From contig CAWGNN010000009.1 of the NCBI GenBank assembly GCA_963824105.1, positions 558,001-622,000 of the forward strand: DNA of 64,000 bases, written 5' to 3'. Position numbers and translations under genes: made by a program. The notes beneath the pieces are model-generated. The model was not told the origin of the DNA and made no database searches. It worked only from the letters and a program-made list of their open reading frames with translations. Below, in pieces: positions 14,398 to 22,917 of this stretch (position 1 is the stretch's first letter; each line of letters opens with the position of its first letter). This DNA is from CAWDVB01 sp963824105 (GTDB lineage Bacteria > Actinomycetota > Actinomycetes > Propionibacteriales > Nocardioidaceae).

Positions 14398-15825
14398 GTG
14401 GCTTCCACTCCTGAGGCCGAGCCAGCGCACGCGGCGAGCAGCGACCCGAGAGTCTCCTTCAGAGTCGACACCCTCCCGCGCGGTTTGGGCACTGCATTCA
14501 CCGAGTACGTCTCGCGTCTGCGCGGCGGTGAGCCCGGCGGCCTGCCGGCGGTCCTTGGCCTGCTCGCGATCGGCCTGCTCTTCGCGGCGACGACTCCGCT
14601 CTTCCTCTCTGCGGCGAACATCGGGAACCTGATGTCGCAGGCTTCCTACATCGGCCTGATGGCTCTGGGCTTGGTGTTCGTCCTGATCCTCGGCGACATC
14701 GACCTGTCCGCCGGAGCGACGGGCGGGGTCGCCGCCGGTTTTGCCGCTCAGGCGCTCCGCTCCGGAGACCTCCAGTCGAAGGTCGGGCCAGAGGTCTTCT
14801 GGGCGCTGATGATCGGCATGGCGGCAGCGGCCGGCATCGCGCTGTGGAAGCGCCTTCCCGTGGTCACCGGACTGATCCTCCTCGGAGTCCTGATCGAGCT
14901 CACTGGGCTCAGCGAGAGCAACGTCTGGTTCTCCTTCGCGTTCGCCGTCACCATCGGCATGGCCATCGGCGTGATCAACGGCGTCCTTGTCACGTCCCTG
15001 GGAATCCCGTCGTTCATCGTCACCCTTGGCCTCTTCCTCACGTGGACCGGAGTCACCCTCGACGCGGTGCAGAGCCAGTCGATCGGGACGAGCAACTACG
15101 AGCCGTGGTTCTCCATGACCCACCGCAACATGTCCCCCACCATGAGCTGGGCCTTTCTCGTTCTGCTGGTGGGCATCTACGGGGCAGTCACGGTGACGCG
15201 GCAGATGCGCCGGGGACAAGCCGGCGTCTCCCACGACACCCTCCAGCTCGCCCTGGGTCGGGTCACCGTCATCGCGGTGCTTGGCGGGGCGCTGGTGTGG
15301 TGGCTGAACCAGAACCGCAACCCGAACCCGGGTCCCGCGATCGAAGGCATGCCGTGGGCACTCAGCGTTCCGATCACCTTCATGGTGATCTTCACCATCG
15401 TGCTGACCCGGACATCCTGGGGTCGTCACCTGTACGCGATCGGTGGCAACATCGAGGCCGCCAGGCGGACGGGCATCCCGGTGGACCGGATCCGGATCAC
15501 TGCCTTCGTGCTGTGTTCCTCGATGGCGGCCATGGGCGGTCTCTTCCTGGCCGACTACACCGGCGGTGCTCAGCCTGCCTTGGGGCAGGGCAACACGCTG
15601 CTGTACGCCGTTGCTGCTGCGGTCATCGGTGGCACCTCCCTCTTCGGTGGGCGTGGCAAGCCGCGAGACGCGCTCATCGGCGCCTTCGTGATCGCGATGA
15701 TCCCCAACGGCATCCAGCTTCACGGCAACCTGCCGATCAGCTTCGTGGCGGAGCTGACCGGTGTCGTGCTGCTGATCGCCGCCGCTGTCGACGCGACCAG
15801 CCGGAGACGCTCACGTAGCAGTTAG
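14398..15825 (+). CDS. Sugar ABC transporter permease (XylH/RbsC type)
   Basis: The 475-aa product is a multi-pass permease of the BPD_transp_2 family. Motifs include GDIDLSAG near residue 98-105, a substrate-path loop, and the late GRGKPRDALIGA motif near 420. It has about 10-12 hydrophobic segments and is longer than RbsC, like XylH. The GTG at 14398 lies 8 bp after the ATPase stop, with a GGGGGC-type site. Substrate is probably xylose or another monosaccharide. No isomerase or kinase gene in the window confirms which. Confidence 0.88.
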   Translation: MASTPEAEPAHAASSDPRVSFRVDTLPRGLGTAFTEYVSRLRGGEPGGLPAVLGLLAIGLLFAATTPLFLSAANIGNLMSQASYIGLMALGLVFVLILGDIDLSAGATGGVAAGFAAQALRSGDLQSKVGPEVFWALMIGMAAAAGIALWKRLPVVTGLILLGVLIELTGLSESNVWFSFAFAVTIGMAIGVINGVLVTSLGIPSFIVTLGLFLTWTGVTLDAVQSQSIGTSNYEPWFSMTHRNMSPTMSWAFLVLLVGIYGAVTVTRQMRRGQAGVSHDTLQLALGRVTVIAVLGGALVWWLNQNRNPNPGPAIEGMPWALSVPITFMVIFTIVLTRTSWGRHLYAIGGNIEAARRTGIPVDRIRITAFVLCSSMAAMGGLFLADYTGGAQPALGQGNTLLYAVAAAVIGGTSLFGGRGKPRDALIGAFVIAMIPNGIQLHGNLPISFVAELTGVVLLIAAAVDATSRRRSRSS

Positions 15826-15846
15826 CCGGGTACGACAAGGAGGACG

Positions 15847-16191
15847 ATGATCCGGAGTCGTTCGGGGTCGTTGCTGCTGGCGTTGGCCGCGGGAGTGTTG
15901 TTGGGCTGGCTCGGCGCTGCACCACTCCGCGCTCTCTCATGGGGGAACCTCGTGCTGTGGGGCGTGGTGAACGTCGGGCTTGGCCTGATCGCGGGAAGCA
16001 AGGGCGAGAAGGTAGTCCGGCTCGGCCTCTACGGCTTCACGCTCGGGTTCGCCTTCATGTGCTTCGGATACAACGGCGCCGCGTCGCTGCTCTCCCGGAC
16101 ACCCTTCTTCGCCGTGGTCGGGATCTTCTCCGCCCTCTGCGCGGTGCTGGTCGGTGGCTTGGTCCACCTGGTCGTGTCACGACGTTCGTGA
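15847..16191 (+). CDS. Small four-helix membrane protein
   Basis: The 114-aa product has four hydrophobic segments (about residues 6-22, 34-50, 58-74 and 85-108) separated by short basic loops. No family was recognised. It follows the permease by 21 bp with an AAGGAGG site and overlaps the next gene by one base (TGATG), so it may be cotranscribed with the ABC operon. There is no evidence that it is a transporter component. Confidence 0.65.
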   Translation: MIRSRSGSLLLALAAGVLLGWLGAAPLRALSWGNLVLWGVVNVGLGLIAGSKGEKVVRLGLYGFTLGFAFMCFGYNGAASLLSRTPFFAVVGIFSALCAVLVGGLVHLVVSRRS

Positions 16192-17138
16192 TGGAACCAG
16201 ACCCCATGAGCCCGGATTCCATGTGCCCAGAGCCTCTGAGGCCAGGCCCCATGCACGCAGGGCAGGTCGAGCTCGAGATCGCCACGGTGCGCCGTCTGGT
16301 CGACGAGCAGTTTCCGGCCTGGGCGGATCGTTCGGTCCGGAGGGTCGCGTCAATGGGAACGGTCAACGCGCTCTTCCGTCTGGGAGACGACCTGGTCGCT
16401 CGTTTCCCGCTGGTACCGCAGGAGGAGACTGTCGCTTGGACGACCCTGCGTTCAGAGGCGGCGGCCGCGCGGGAGCTCGCGGACGTCAGCCCGGTTCCGG
16501 TGGCGGCACCGGTCGCCCTGGGCGCCCCCGGTCACGGCTACCCGTCCCCTTGGTCGGTCCAGACCTGGCTCCCGGGATCGGACGGAAGCGTCGAGGACCC
16601 GGCTGCGAGCGCGGCGTTCGCGCAGGACCTCGTCGGCCTTCTTCGGGCGCTTCGCGGCCACGACACCCGGGGCCGCACCTTCGCCGGGGGTGGCAGGGGA
16701 GGTCATCTGCCCGACCACGACCCCTGGATGGAGACCTGCTTCGAGCACAGCGAGGGGCTCCTCGACGTCTCCGCGCTGCGACGGATGTGGGCAGAACTGC
16801 GAGCCCTTCCGGTCGTGGACCCCGACGTCATGTGCCACGGGGATCTCACGCCCGGGAATGTCCTCGTGGTCGACGGACGACTGGTCGGCCTGCTCGACTG
16901 CGGTGGTTTCGGCCCGGCCGACCCGGCCCTCGATCTGGTCGTCGCCTGGCATCTGCTCGACGAGGACCAACGAGCGATCCTCCGCGCAGGACTGGGCAGT
17001 GGTGAGGTGCAGTGGCGGCGTGGCATGGCGTGGGCCTTCCAGCAGGCGATGGGGCTCGTCTGGTACTACGAGGTGACGAACCCGACGATGAGCCGGTGGG
17101 GCGTGCGCACAATCGGACGGCTGCTTGCCGCGTCGTGA
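16191..17138 (+). CDS. Aminoglycoside phosphotransferase (APH) family kinase
   Basis: The 315-aa product has the APH/choline-kinase fold. The catalytic loop is CHGDLTPGNVLV near residue 214-225. The metal-binding motif reads LLDCGGFGPADPALDL, where most relatives have DFG in place of DCG. It would phosphorylate a small hydroxylated substrate. Antibiotic resistance cannot be assumed. Upstream methionine-rich residues (about 1-25) are unusual, so a later ATG is possible. The ATG at 16191 overlaps the preceding stop by one base. Confidence 0.8.
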   Translation: MEPDPMSPDSMCPEPLRPGPMHAGQVELEIATVRRLVDEQFPAWADRSVRRVASMGTVNALFRLGDDLVARFPLVPQEETVAWTTLRSEAAAARELADVSPVPVAAPVALGAPGHGYPSPWSVQTWLPGSDGSVEDPAASAAFAQDLVGLLRALRGHDTRGRTFAGGGRGGHLPDHDPWMETCFEHSEGLLDVSALRRMWAELRALPVVDPDVMCHGDLTPGNVLVVDGRLVGLLDCGGFGPADPALDLVVAWHLLDEDQRAILRAGLGSGEVQWRRGMAWAFQQAMGLVWYYEVTNPTMSRWGVRTIGRLLAAS

Positions 17139-17152
17139 GGAGGAGGGATCCC

Positions 17153-17818
17153 GTGGAGCTGCAGACCGAGCGCCTGCTGATCCGAGAATGGCGCCCCGAC
17201 GACGACAGCGAGCTCACCACGGCATACGACATCTACCGCCGGGCGGAGGTCACGCGTTGGTTGGGTGGGGGAGGCACGCCGTGGGCCGATCTCCCCGAGT
17301 CCCGCCAGCACCTCGAGCGGTGGCAGTCGGTGGCGCGCGCGCAGCCCGGATACGGCCTGTGGGCCGTGGTCCCCGACAAGGTCGGACATCCGGTGGGGAC
17401 GGTCCTCCTGGTGCACTTGGCCGATGCGGACGGAAGGCTCACCGACGATGTCGAAGTCGGATGGCACTTCCACCCCGAACACTGGGGGCGCGGCTACGCA
17501 ACCGAGTCCGCTGTGGCGGTGCTGAGCCATGCCTTCACCACGCTCAGCCTGGGCGTCGTCAACGCGATCGCCTACCCCGACAACGCACCGTCGCTGGCGG
17601 TCATGCGGCGGCTGGGCATGACCCATCGAGGGGAGACCTCGCGGTGGTACGGCGCCACGTTCGACTGGTGGACGGTGGATCGGCTCGGCTTCGAGGGTCG
17701 ACCTCCTCGTCAGCCGGTCGGGCCGGCCGGTGGTCCACGCGGCTCCTCCTGGGGAGCCGGCGGCTCCTCGGGCGGAACGGTCGGGGCCCCGTCGGACGCG
17801 GGCTCATCCGCGACCTGA
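17153..17818 (+). CDS. GNAT family N-acetyltransferase (RimJ-like)
   Basis: The 221-aa product opens ELQTERLLIREWRPDD, the usual start of RimJ/RimL-like GNAT enzymes. The acetyl-CoA site is HWGRGYATE near residue 107-115, and NAPSLAVMRRLGM follows. It would acetylate an amino group of a protein N terminus or small molecule. The GTG at 17153 has a strong GAGGAGGG site. The last ~36 residues are Gly/Ser/Pro-rich and overlap the 3' end of the convergent LppM-type gene by 109 bp. That tail is atypical for the family. Confidence 0.83.
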   Translation: MELQTERLLIREWRPDDDSELTTAYDIYRRAEVTRWLGGGGTPWADLPESRQHLERWQSVARAQPGYGLWAVVPDKVGHPVGTVLLVHLADADGRLTDDVEVGWHFHPEHWGRGYATESAVAVLSHAFTTLSLGVVNAIAYPDNAPSLAVMRRLGMTHRGETSRWYGATFDWWTVDRLGFEGRPPRQPVGPAGGPRGSSWGAGGSSGGTVGAPSDAGSSAT

Positions 17819-18570
17819 GGCTCGGGGGCGGGATCATTCCGGTGGCGGAAGCCGAGGTAGCCGAGTCCGGCCAGCAGGAGCAGGACCAACAGGGCAGCGC
17901 CCCAGTTCACCAGCGACATCCCGGTCGCGTTCTTGAGCGAGCTCGACAGCGCAGCGAGGCCGTGTGGCTCATCGGCCACCGCGTGCAACGTGTTCGGACC
18001 GGTGAGGTCGAGATTCCAGGTGACCGTGTTGCCGTCCACGGTCCCGTTGGTGTCGACCACCGAGCCGGGGAACGTGACCGACACCGCGAACGACGCGGTG
18101 CTCAGCATCCCCTCCAGCATCGAGGCCGTGGCCGCGTCCCCGCCTGCCTGGTCGGCCAGGCTGCCGGACATGTCCATGCTGGCGTCGAACACGTACTGAC
18201 CGTCTGCATGGGTCAACGAGAAGGTGTCGCTCGAGGTGGCGCTGCTGGCCCCCATACTCTGGGCGAACTGGTCCAGGGGGGCTCCGGTGAAGTCGACCTC
18301 CTGGCCGACGTAGGTGCCGTCGTCGTAGGTCTTGGTCTGGACCTGGGCACCCAGCTGAGTGAGATCCGAGGGGTTGAGGCCCGCGTCGGAGAGCGCCTGA
18401 TCGCCGGCCAGTGCGGCGTACTGCTTCTCGACGGCGAAGACGATCGACCCGTCGACGGTGTCGTTGTCCTTCACGTTGAGGTTCATCGCCACTTTGAAGC
18501 ACCCGGTGAGGGTGACCAAGGTGAGAGCCAGGACTGCTGACAGTGCGAGACGTCGTCTGATCGTGGACAT
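17710..18570 (-). CDS. LppM-domain lipoprotein
   Basis: The 286-aa product has a lipoprotein signal (LVTLTGC lipobox, Cys near 23). The outside domain, beginning KVAMNLNVKDNDTVDG, matches the LppM pattern of actinobacteria. A membrane anchor near residues 222-240 follows, then a Pro/Glu-rich cytoplasmic tail. Mycobacterial LppM affects phagocytosis and surface lipids. The role here is unknown. The ATG at 18570 has GGGGAGG upstream, which decides the start. Its tail-coding end overlaps the convergent acetyltransferase gene by 109 bp. Confidence 0.83.
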   Translation of the reverse strand: MSTIRRRLALSAVLALTLVTLTGCFKVAMNLNVKDNDTVDGSIVFAVEKQYAALAGDQALSDAGLNPSDLTQLGAQVQTKTYDDGTYVGQEVDFTGAPLDQFAQSMGASSATSSDTFSLTHADGQYVFDASMDMSGSLADQAGGDAATASMLEGMLSTASFAVSVTFPGSVVDTNGTVDGNTVTWNLDLTGPNTLHAVADEPHGLAALSSSLKNATGMSLVNWGAALLVLLLLAGLGYLGFRHRNDPAPEPQVADEPASDGAPTVPPEEPPAPQEEPRGPPAGPTG

Positions 18571-18724
18571 ACAGGCCTCCCCAAACGCGGTCAGGTGCCG
18601 GTGCTTCATCCCTGAACCAACGGTAGACCTGTGAGCGGACTCTGGCCCAGCGCGCGAGGGTTTCCTGCCCGTCGAGGTGCGCAAGGACGCGCCGCGACGC
18701 GTCGATATGGCACAAACCGGAGAG

Positions 18725-18751
18725 TTGACGAAATACCCACCCCGGTATGAT
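18725..18751 (+). promoter_or_regulatory. Candidate promoter of the Calvin-type operon
   Basis: TTGACG (18725-18730) and TATGAT (18746-18751) are 15 bp apart, slightly short of ideal. An untranslated leader of about 95 nt would contain the small ORF at 18824. No CbbR gene is in the window. Confidence 0.4.
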
Positions 18752-18823
18752 TATGGCGTACGTCACATTCGTCGGACGGCCCAACGCCGCGCGGTCCGTA
18801 GCCCTTTGACAGAGGACTGAGCC

Positions 18824-18859
18824 ATGGACCACGCCCTCCGACTCACCCTTTTCCGATGA
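18824..18859 (+). CDS. Possible 11-codon leader peptide ahead of fbp
   Basis: ATG at 18824 opens MDHALRLTLFR and stops with TGA at 18857-18859, overlapping the fructose-bisphosphatase ATG (ATGA). The fbp gene itself has no good Shine-Dalgarno site, whereas GAGGAC precedes the small ORF. Translation of fbp may therefore depend on coupling to this peptide. Regulatory use is inferred. Confidence 0.4.
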   Translation: MDHALRLTLFR

Positions 18860-19926
18860 CTGGCCCCGCTACGGCGTCACGTGCGAAGACGCTCGGTGAC
18901 TCGCTCGCCGCGTGGGCCGCGAAGGATCCGGCCAACGTCGACGTTGCCGCCGTTCTGAGCCGCCTGGCCGCGATCGGTGCGCAGCTCACCGACCGGCTGG
19001 CGCACAACGCGATGATGGTCGACCCGGCCGCGCCGAGGTCGGCGATCGGCTCCAACGCGAGTGGAGACGACCAGAAGCCACTCGATGTCGAGGCCGAGGA
19101 GATGTTCGTCGCGGGGCTCGCCGGGTCGCCGACGGCGGCCATCTGCTCGGAGGAGACCGAGGACGCCATCGTCGTGACGCCGGGGGGATCCCTTGTCGTG
19201 GCGATCGACCCGGTCGACGGCTCGAGCAACATCGACATCAACGCTCCCGTTGGCACAATCTTCGCGATCCTCCCGATGGCCGGGTACGAGCAGGACCTCA
19301 CTGCGGCGATCCTCCAGAGCGGGAGGAACCTGCTCGCGGCGGGCTACATCGTGTACGGGCCGAGCACGATCATGGCGCTCACCTACGGCGAGGGCACCGA
19401 CATCTACGCCCTCAACCCGACCAAGGGGGAGTTCGTGCTCACCCAGGCCGGGATCGAGATTCCCGAGGACTCGAGCGAATACGCCATCAATGCCTCCAAC
19501 GCGCTGCACTGGCCCGACGGGATCAGTCGGTACATCGCCGACATGGTCGCCGGCAGCGCTGGTCCTCGTGGCCGCAGCTTCAACATGCGTTGGCTGGCCG
19601 CCCTCGTCGCCGAGGCCTACCGGATCTTCATCCGGGGGGGCATCTACCTCTACCCGGCCGACGACCGCCCGGGCTACGAGAACGGCCGTCTCCGCCTGGT
19701 GTACGAGGGCAACCCGATCGCCTTCCTCTGCGAGCAAGCGGGGGGCCTGGCTACCGACGGGGTCAACGACATCCTCGATCTCGTCCCGGAGGATCCCCAC
19801 CAGCGGATCCCTTTCGTATTCGGGTCCCGGAGCAAGGTCGAGCGAGTACGCCGGTATCTCAGCGATCCGCAGATCTACACGGAGACTTCCCCGCTCTTCA
19901 CCGAGCGCGGCCTCTTCCGCCAGTAG
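18856..19926 (+). CDS. fbp: Class I fructose-1,6-bisphosphatase
   Basis: The 356-aa product carries the class I signature. Metal ligands are Glu99/Glu100 and DPVDGSSNID at residues 118-127. A C-terminal KVERVRRYL segment near 337-345 is typical of CBB-type enzymes. It hydrolyses fructose 1,6-bisphosphate to fructose 6-phosphate, in gluconeogenesis or RuBP regeneration. Most actinobacteria rely on a class II (GlpX) enzyme, so a class I copy in this operon points to a pentose-phosphate/Calvin role. The phosphoribulokinase gene follows 53 bp downstream. Confidence 0.93.
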   Translation: MTGPATASRAKTLGDSLAAWAAKDPANVDVAAVLSRLAAIGAQLTDRLAHNAMMVDPAAPRSAIGSNASGDDQKPLDVEAEEMFVAGLAGSPTAAICSEETEDAIVVTPGGSLVVAIDPVDGSSNIDINAPVGTIFAILPMAGYEQDLTAAILQSGRNLLAAGYIVYGPSTIMALTYGEGTDIYALNPTKGEFVLTQAGIEIPEDSSEYAINASNALHWPDGISRYIADMVAGSAGPRGRSFNMRWLAALVAEAYRIFIRGGIYLYPADDRPGYENGRLRLVYEGNPIAFLCEQAGGLATDGVNDILDLVPEDPHQRIPFVFGSRSKVERVRRYLSDPQIYTETSPLFTERGLFRQ

Positions 19927-19979
19927 CCCTCCCGACCCTTCACCCACTTCGCCGTACCTCGCGACGAAAGGACTCCCTG

Positions 19980-20855
19980 ATGTCTTCGCGACACCCGATC
20001 ATCGTCGTCACCGGCTCGTCCGGTGCCGGCACGACCACCGTCAAACGCACCTTCGAGCAGATCTTCCGCCGTGAGGAGGTGAACGCCGCCTTCATCGAGG
20101 GCGACTCGTTCCACCGTTACAACCGCGTGGAGATGAAGGAGGCGATCGCCGAGGCCGGGGCCGAGGGGAACCATCACTTCAGCCACTTCAGCCCGGAGGC
20201 GAACCTCCTCGACGAGCTGGCCGAGGTCTTCAAGGAGTTCGGCGAGACGGGCAAGGGTCACACCCGGCACTACATCCACGATGACGAGGAGGCGAAGCGC
20301 TACGGGTCGGAGCCCGGGACCTTCACGGAATGGGAGCCTCTGCCCGAGGACGCCGAGATCCTCTTCTACGAGGGGCTCCACGGAGCGGCCGTCGCCGGCG
20401 ACACCGACCTGTCGGTCTACCCCGACCTGAGCTTCGGCGTCGTTCCGGTGGTGAACCTCGAGTGGATCCAGAAGATGCACCGGGACAAGTCGCAACGGGG
20501 TCACACCAACGAGACCGTGATCGACACGATCCTGCGGCGCATGCCCGACTACATCGGAACGATCATGCCGCAGTTCAGCCGGACCCACATCAACTTCCAG
20601 CGCATCCCGACCGTCGACACGTCCAACCCCTTCGTGGCGCGCACCGTGCCGACGCACGACGAGTCGATGGTCGTGATCCGATTCCGCAGCCCGCGAGGCA
20701 TCGACTTCTCCTACCTGGTGGCGATGATCCAGGGCAGCTTCATGTCGCGGGCGAACTCGATCGTCATCCCCGGAGGCAAGCTCGACCTCGCCATGCAGCT
20801 GATCCTCACCCCGATGATCCAGCGCCTCGTCGACATCTCCAGGAGGTCCCGTTGA
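19980..20855 (+). CDS. prkB: Phosphoribulokinase
   Basis: The 291-aa product is a bacterial-type (class I) phosphoribulokinase. The P-loop GSSGAGTTT is at residues 12-20, EGDSFHRYNR follows near 39-48, and the length matches the octameric proteobacterial form. It makes ribulose 1,5-bisphosphate from ribulose 5-phosphate and ATP, a reaction dedicated to the Calvin cycle. The ATG at 19980 lies 53 bp after fbp. The stop overlaps the transketolase TTG start (TTGA). No RuBisCO gene is in the window, so the partner must lie elsewhere. Confidence 0.93.
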   Translation: MSSRHPIIVVTGSSGAGTTTVKRTFEQIFRREEVNAAFIEGDSFHRYNRVEMKEAIAEAGAEGNHHFSHFSPEANLLDELAEVFKEFGETGKGHTRHYIHDDEEAKRYGSEPGTFTEWEPLPEDAEILFYEGLHGAAVAGDTDLSVYPDLSFGVVPVVNLEWIQKMHRDKSQRGHTNETVIDTILRRMPDYIGTIMPQFSRTHINFQRIPTVDTSNPFVARTVPTHDESMVVIRFRSPRGIDFSYLVAMIQGSFMSRANSIVIPGGKLDLAMQLILTPMIQRLVDISRRSR

Positions 20856-22867
20856 ACGACTCCGCCATGGCCTCGCGCTCGGCAACGTCCGCCGACCGTG
20901 GCCGCATGATGGCCAACGCCGTTCGCGCACTGAGTATGGACGCGGTCGAGAAGGCCAACTCGGGCCACCCCGGCATGCCGATGGGCATGGCCGACGTGGC
21001 CACCGTGCTCTTCGGTGACCACCTCGTCTTCGACCCGAGCGATCCGACCTGGGCCGACCGGGACCGCTTCGTGCTCTCCGCCGGTCACGGCTCGATGCTG
21101 CTGTACTCGCTGCTCCACCTCACCGGGTACGACGTGAGCCTGGACGATCTGAAGAGCTTCCGCCAGCTCGGCTCCAAGACGGCCGGTCACCCCGAGTACG
21201 GCCACTGCCCGGGTGTGGAGACGACCACCGGACCGCTCGGTCAGGGGCTCGCGACGGGAGTCGGCATGGCGATTGCCGAGCGGATGCTCAACGCGCGCTT
21301 CGGCGACGATCTGGTCGGCCACCACACCTACGTCCTCGTCGGCGACGGCTGTCTCATGGAGGGCATCTCGCACGAGGCGATCGATCTCGCCGGGCATCTG
21401 CGACTCAACCGGCTGATCGTGCTGTGGGACGACAACCACATCTCGATCGACGGCTCGACCCGTCTGTCGACAAGCGTGGACCAGCTGCGCCGGTTCGAGG
21501 CGTCGGGGTGGAACACCATCTCCGTCGACGGTCACGACCAGGAGGCGGTGCACAAGGCGCTCACCCGGGCCAAGCAGAGCGACCGCCCGACCCTGGTCGC
21601 CTGCCGTACCACGATCGGGTTCGGGGCGCCCAACAAGCAGGGCACCTCTGGCGTCCACGGCAGTCCGCTGGGCGCGGAGGAGCTGGCTCTCGCCAAGGAG
21701 GCACTCGGCTGGCCGTACGGTCCGTTCGAGGTCCCCGACGACATCCGCGCCGACTGGGCCGCGATCGGTGACCGGGGCCGTGCGGCGCACGCCGCCTGGC
21801 AGAGCAGGCTCGACGTGGCTCCGCAGGAGACCCGCGAGGCCTTCCTCTGCGGGCAGGGCCTCGACGTGATGCCCGCCGCTCGGGAGGCGCTGGCCGACCT
21901 GCGCCGGACCTTCGGCGAGGAGGGCACCAAGCTGGCCAGCCGGCAGTCGTCGCAGAAGGCGATCGAGGCGCTCTGCACCGGCCAGGCCAACCTGATCGGC
22001 GGCTCCGCCGACCTGTCGGGGTCCAACGGCACGAAGATCTCCAGCCACCGCTCGATCACCAGCGACGACTTCTCCGGCGACTACGTCAACTACGGCATCC
22101 GTGAGCACGGCATGGGCGCGGTGATGAACGGCATCGCGCTCCATCGGGGCTTCATCCCGTACGGCGGCACGTTCCTCGTCTTCGCCGACTACGCCCGGCC
22201 GTCGATCCGGCTGTCGGCGCTGATGGGCGAGCGGGTCGTCTACGTCATGACCCACGACTCGATCGGGCTCGGTGAGGACGGTCCGACCCATCAGCCGGTC
22301 GAGCACCTGGCGTCGCTGCGCGCGATGCCGAACGTCACGGTGATCCGCCCCGCGGACGCGGTGGAGACCGTGAGCGCATGGGAGGCCGCACTCGACAACA
22401 CCGAAGGGCCGACCGTGCTGGTGCTCAGCCGTCAGGGTCTTCCGCCGATGCCGCACCCGGACTTCGGCACCAACTGGGTCTCTCGGGGCGGCTACGTGAT
22501 GCGTGAGCCGGAGGGGGGCCGCGACGTGACCGTGCTGTCGACCGGCTCGGAGGTCGCGGTGGCACTGGCTGCCGCCGACGCTCTCGCGGAGTCAGGTGTG
22601 AAGGCCGCGGTCGTCTCCCTGCCGTCGTTCGAGCTCTTCGCGAAGGCGGACGCCGACTACCGGGCGAGTGTCCTCGGGCAGGTTCCGCGGGTCGCGGTCG
22701 AGGCCGCGGTCCGGCAGAGCTGGGGAGCGTTCCTCCGCCCCACTGACCGCTTCATCGGAATGAGCAGCTTCGGAGCCTCGGCACCGGCCGGCGAGCTCTA
22801 CGAGCACTTCGGAATCACCCCCGCCGCCGTGGTCACCGCCGCCCACGAGGCACTTGCCCAGTCCTGA
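20852..22867 (+). CDS. tkt: Transketolase
   Basis: The 671-aa product is a full-length transketolase. SGHPGMPMGMA at residues 37-47, the thiamine-diphosphate motif GDGCLMEG at 164-171, and the pyrimidine domain with EDGPTHQPVEHL near 474 are all present. It moves two-carbon units in the pentose phosphate and Calvin cycles. The TTG at 20852 overlaps the PRK stop and has AGGAGG six bases upstream. The ATG at 20867 is a weaker alternative. The stop codon sits inside the first unit of a 15-bp tandem repeat. Confidence 0.93.
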   Translation: MNDSAMASRSATSADRGRMMANAVRALSMDAVEKANSGHPGMPMGMADVATVLFGDHLVFDPSDPTWADRDRFVLSAGHGSMLLYSLLHLTGYDVSLDDLKSFRQLGSKTAGHPEYGHCPGVETTTGPLGQGLATGVGMAIAERMLNARFGDDLVGHHTYVLVGDGCLMEGISHEAIDLAGHLRLNRLIVLWDDNHISIDGSTRLSTSVDQLRRFEASGWNTISVDGHDQEAVHKALTRAKQSDRPTLVACRTTIGFGAPNKQGTSGVHGSPLGAEELALAKEALGWPYGPFEVPDDIRADWAAIGDRGRAAHAAWQSRLDVAPQETREAFLCGQGLDVMPAAREALADLRRTFGEEGTKLASRQSSQKAIEALCTGQANLIGGSADLSGSNGTKISSHRSITSDDFSGDYVNYGIREHGMGAVMNGIALHRGFIPYGGTFLVFADYARPSIRLSALMGERVVYVMTHDSIGLGEDGPTHQPVEHLASLRAMPNVTVIRPADAVETVSAWEAALDNTEGPTVLVLSRQGLPPMPHPDFGTNWVSRGGYVMREPEGGRDVTVLSTGSEVAVALAAADALAESGVKAAVVSLPSFELFAKADADYRASVLGQVPRVAVEAAVRQSWGAFLRPTDRFIGMSSFGASAPAGELYEHFGITPAAVVTAAHEALAQS

Positions 22868-22901
22868 CCAGCCCAGTCCTGACCAGCCCAGTCCTGACCA
22901 G
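22859..22901 (+). repeat. 15-bp tandem repeat spanning the tkt stop
   Basis: CAGTCCTGACCAGCC occurs twice in full and a third time for 13 bases. The first unit encodes the end of transketolase (Gln-Ser-stop). Because the unit is 15 bp and every unit carries an in-frame TGA, copy-number slippage would not change the protein. It would change the 50-bp spacing to the aldolase gene. Confidence 0.8.
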
Positions 22902-22917
22902 CACACGAGGAGATGCC

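Noticed and set aside
16191..17138. Aminoglycoside resistance gene
   Set aside because: The APH-type fold is shared by many metabolic kinases, and the DCG variant and context give no support for drug modification.
20711..22456. 581-aa minus-strand open frame
   Set aside because: It is antisense to transketolase. High GC content in third codon positions produces long mirror frames.
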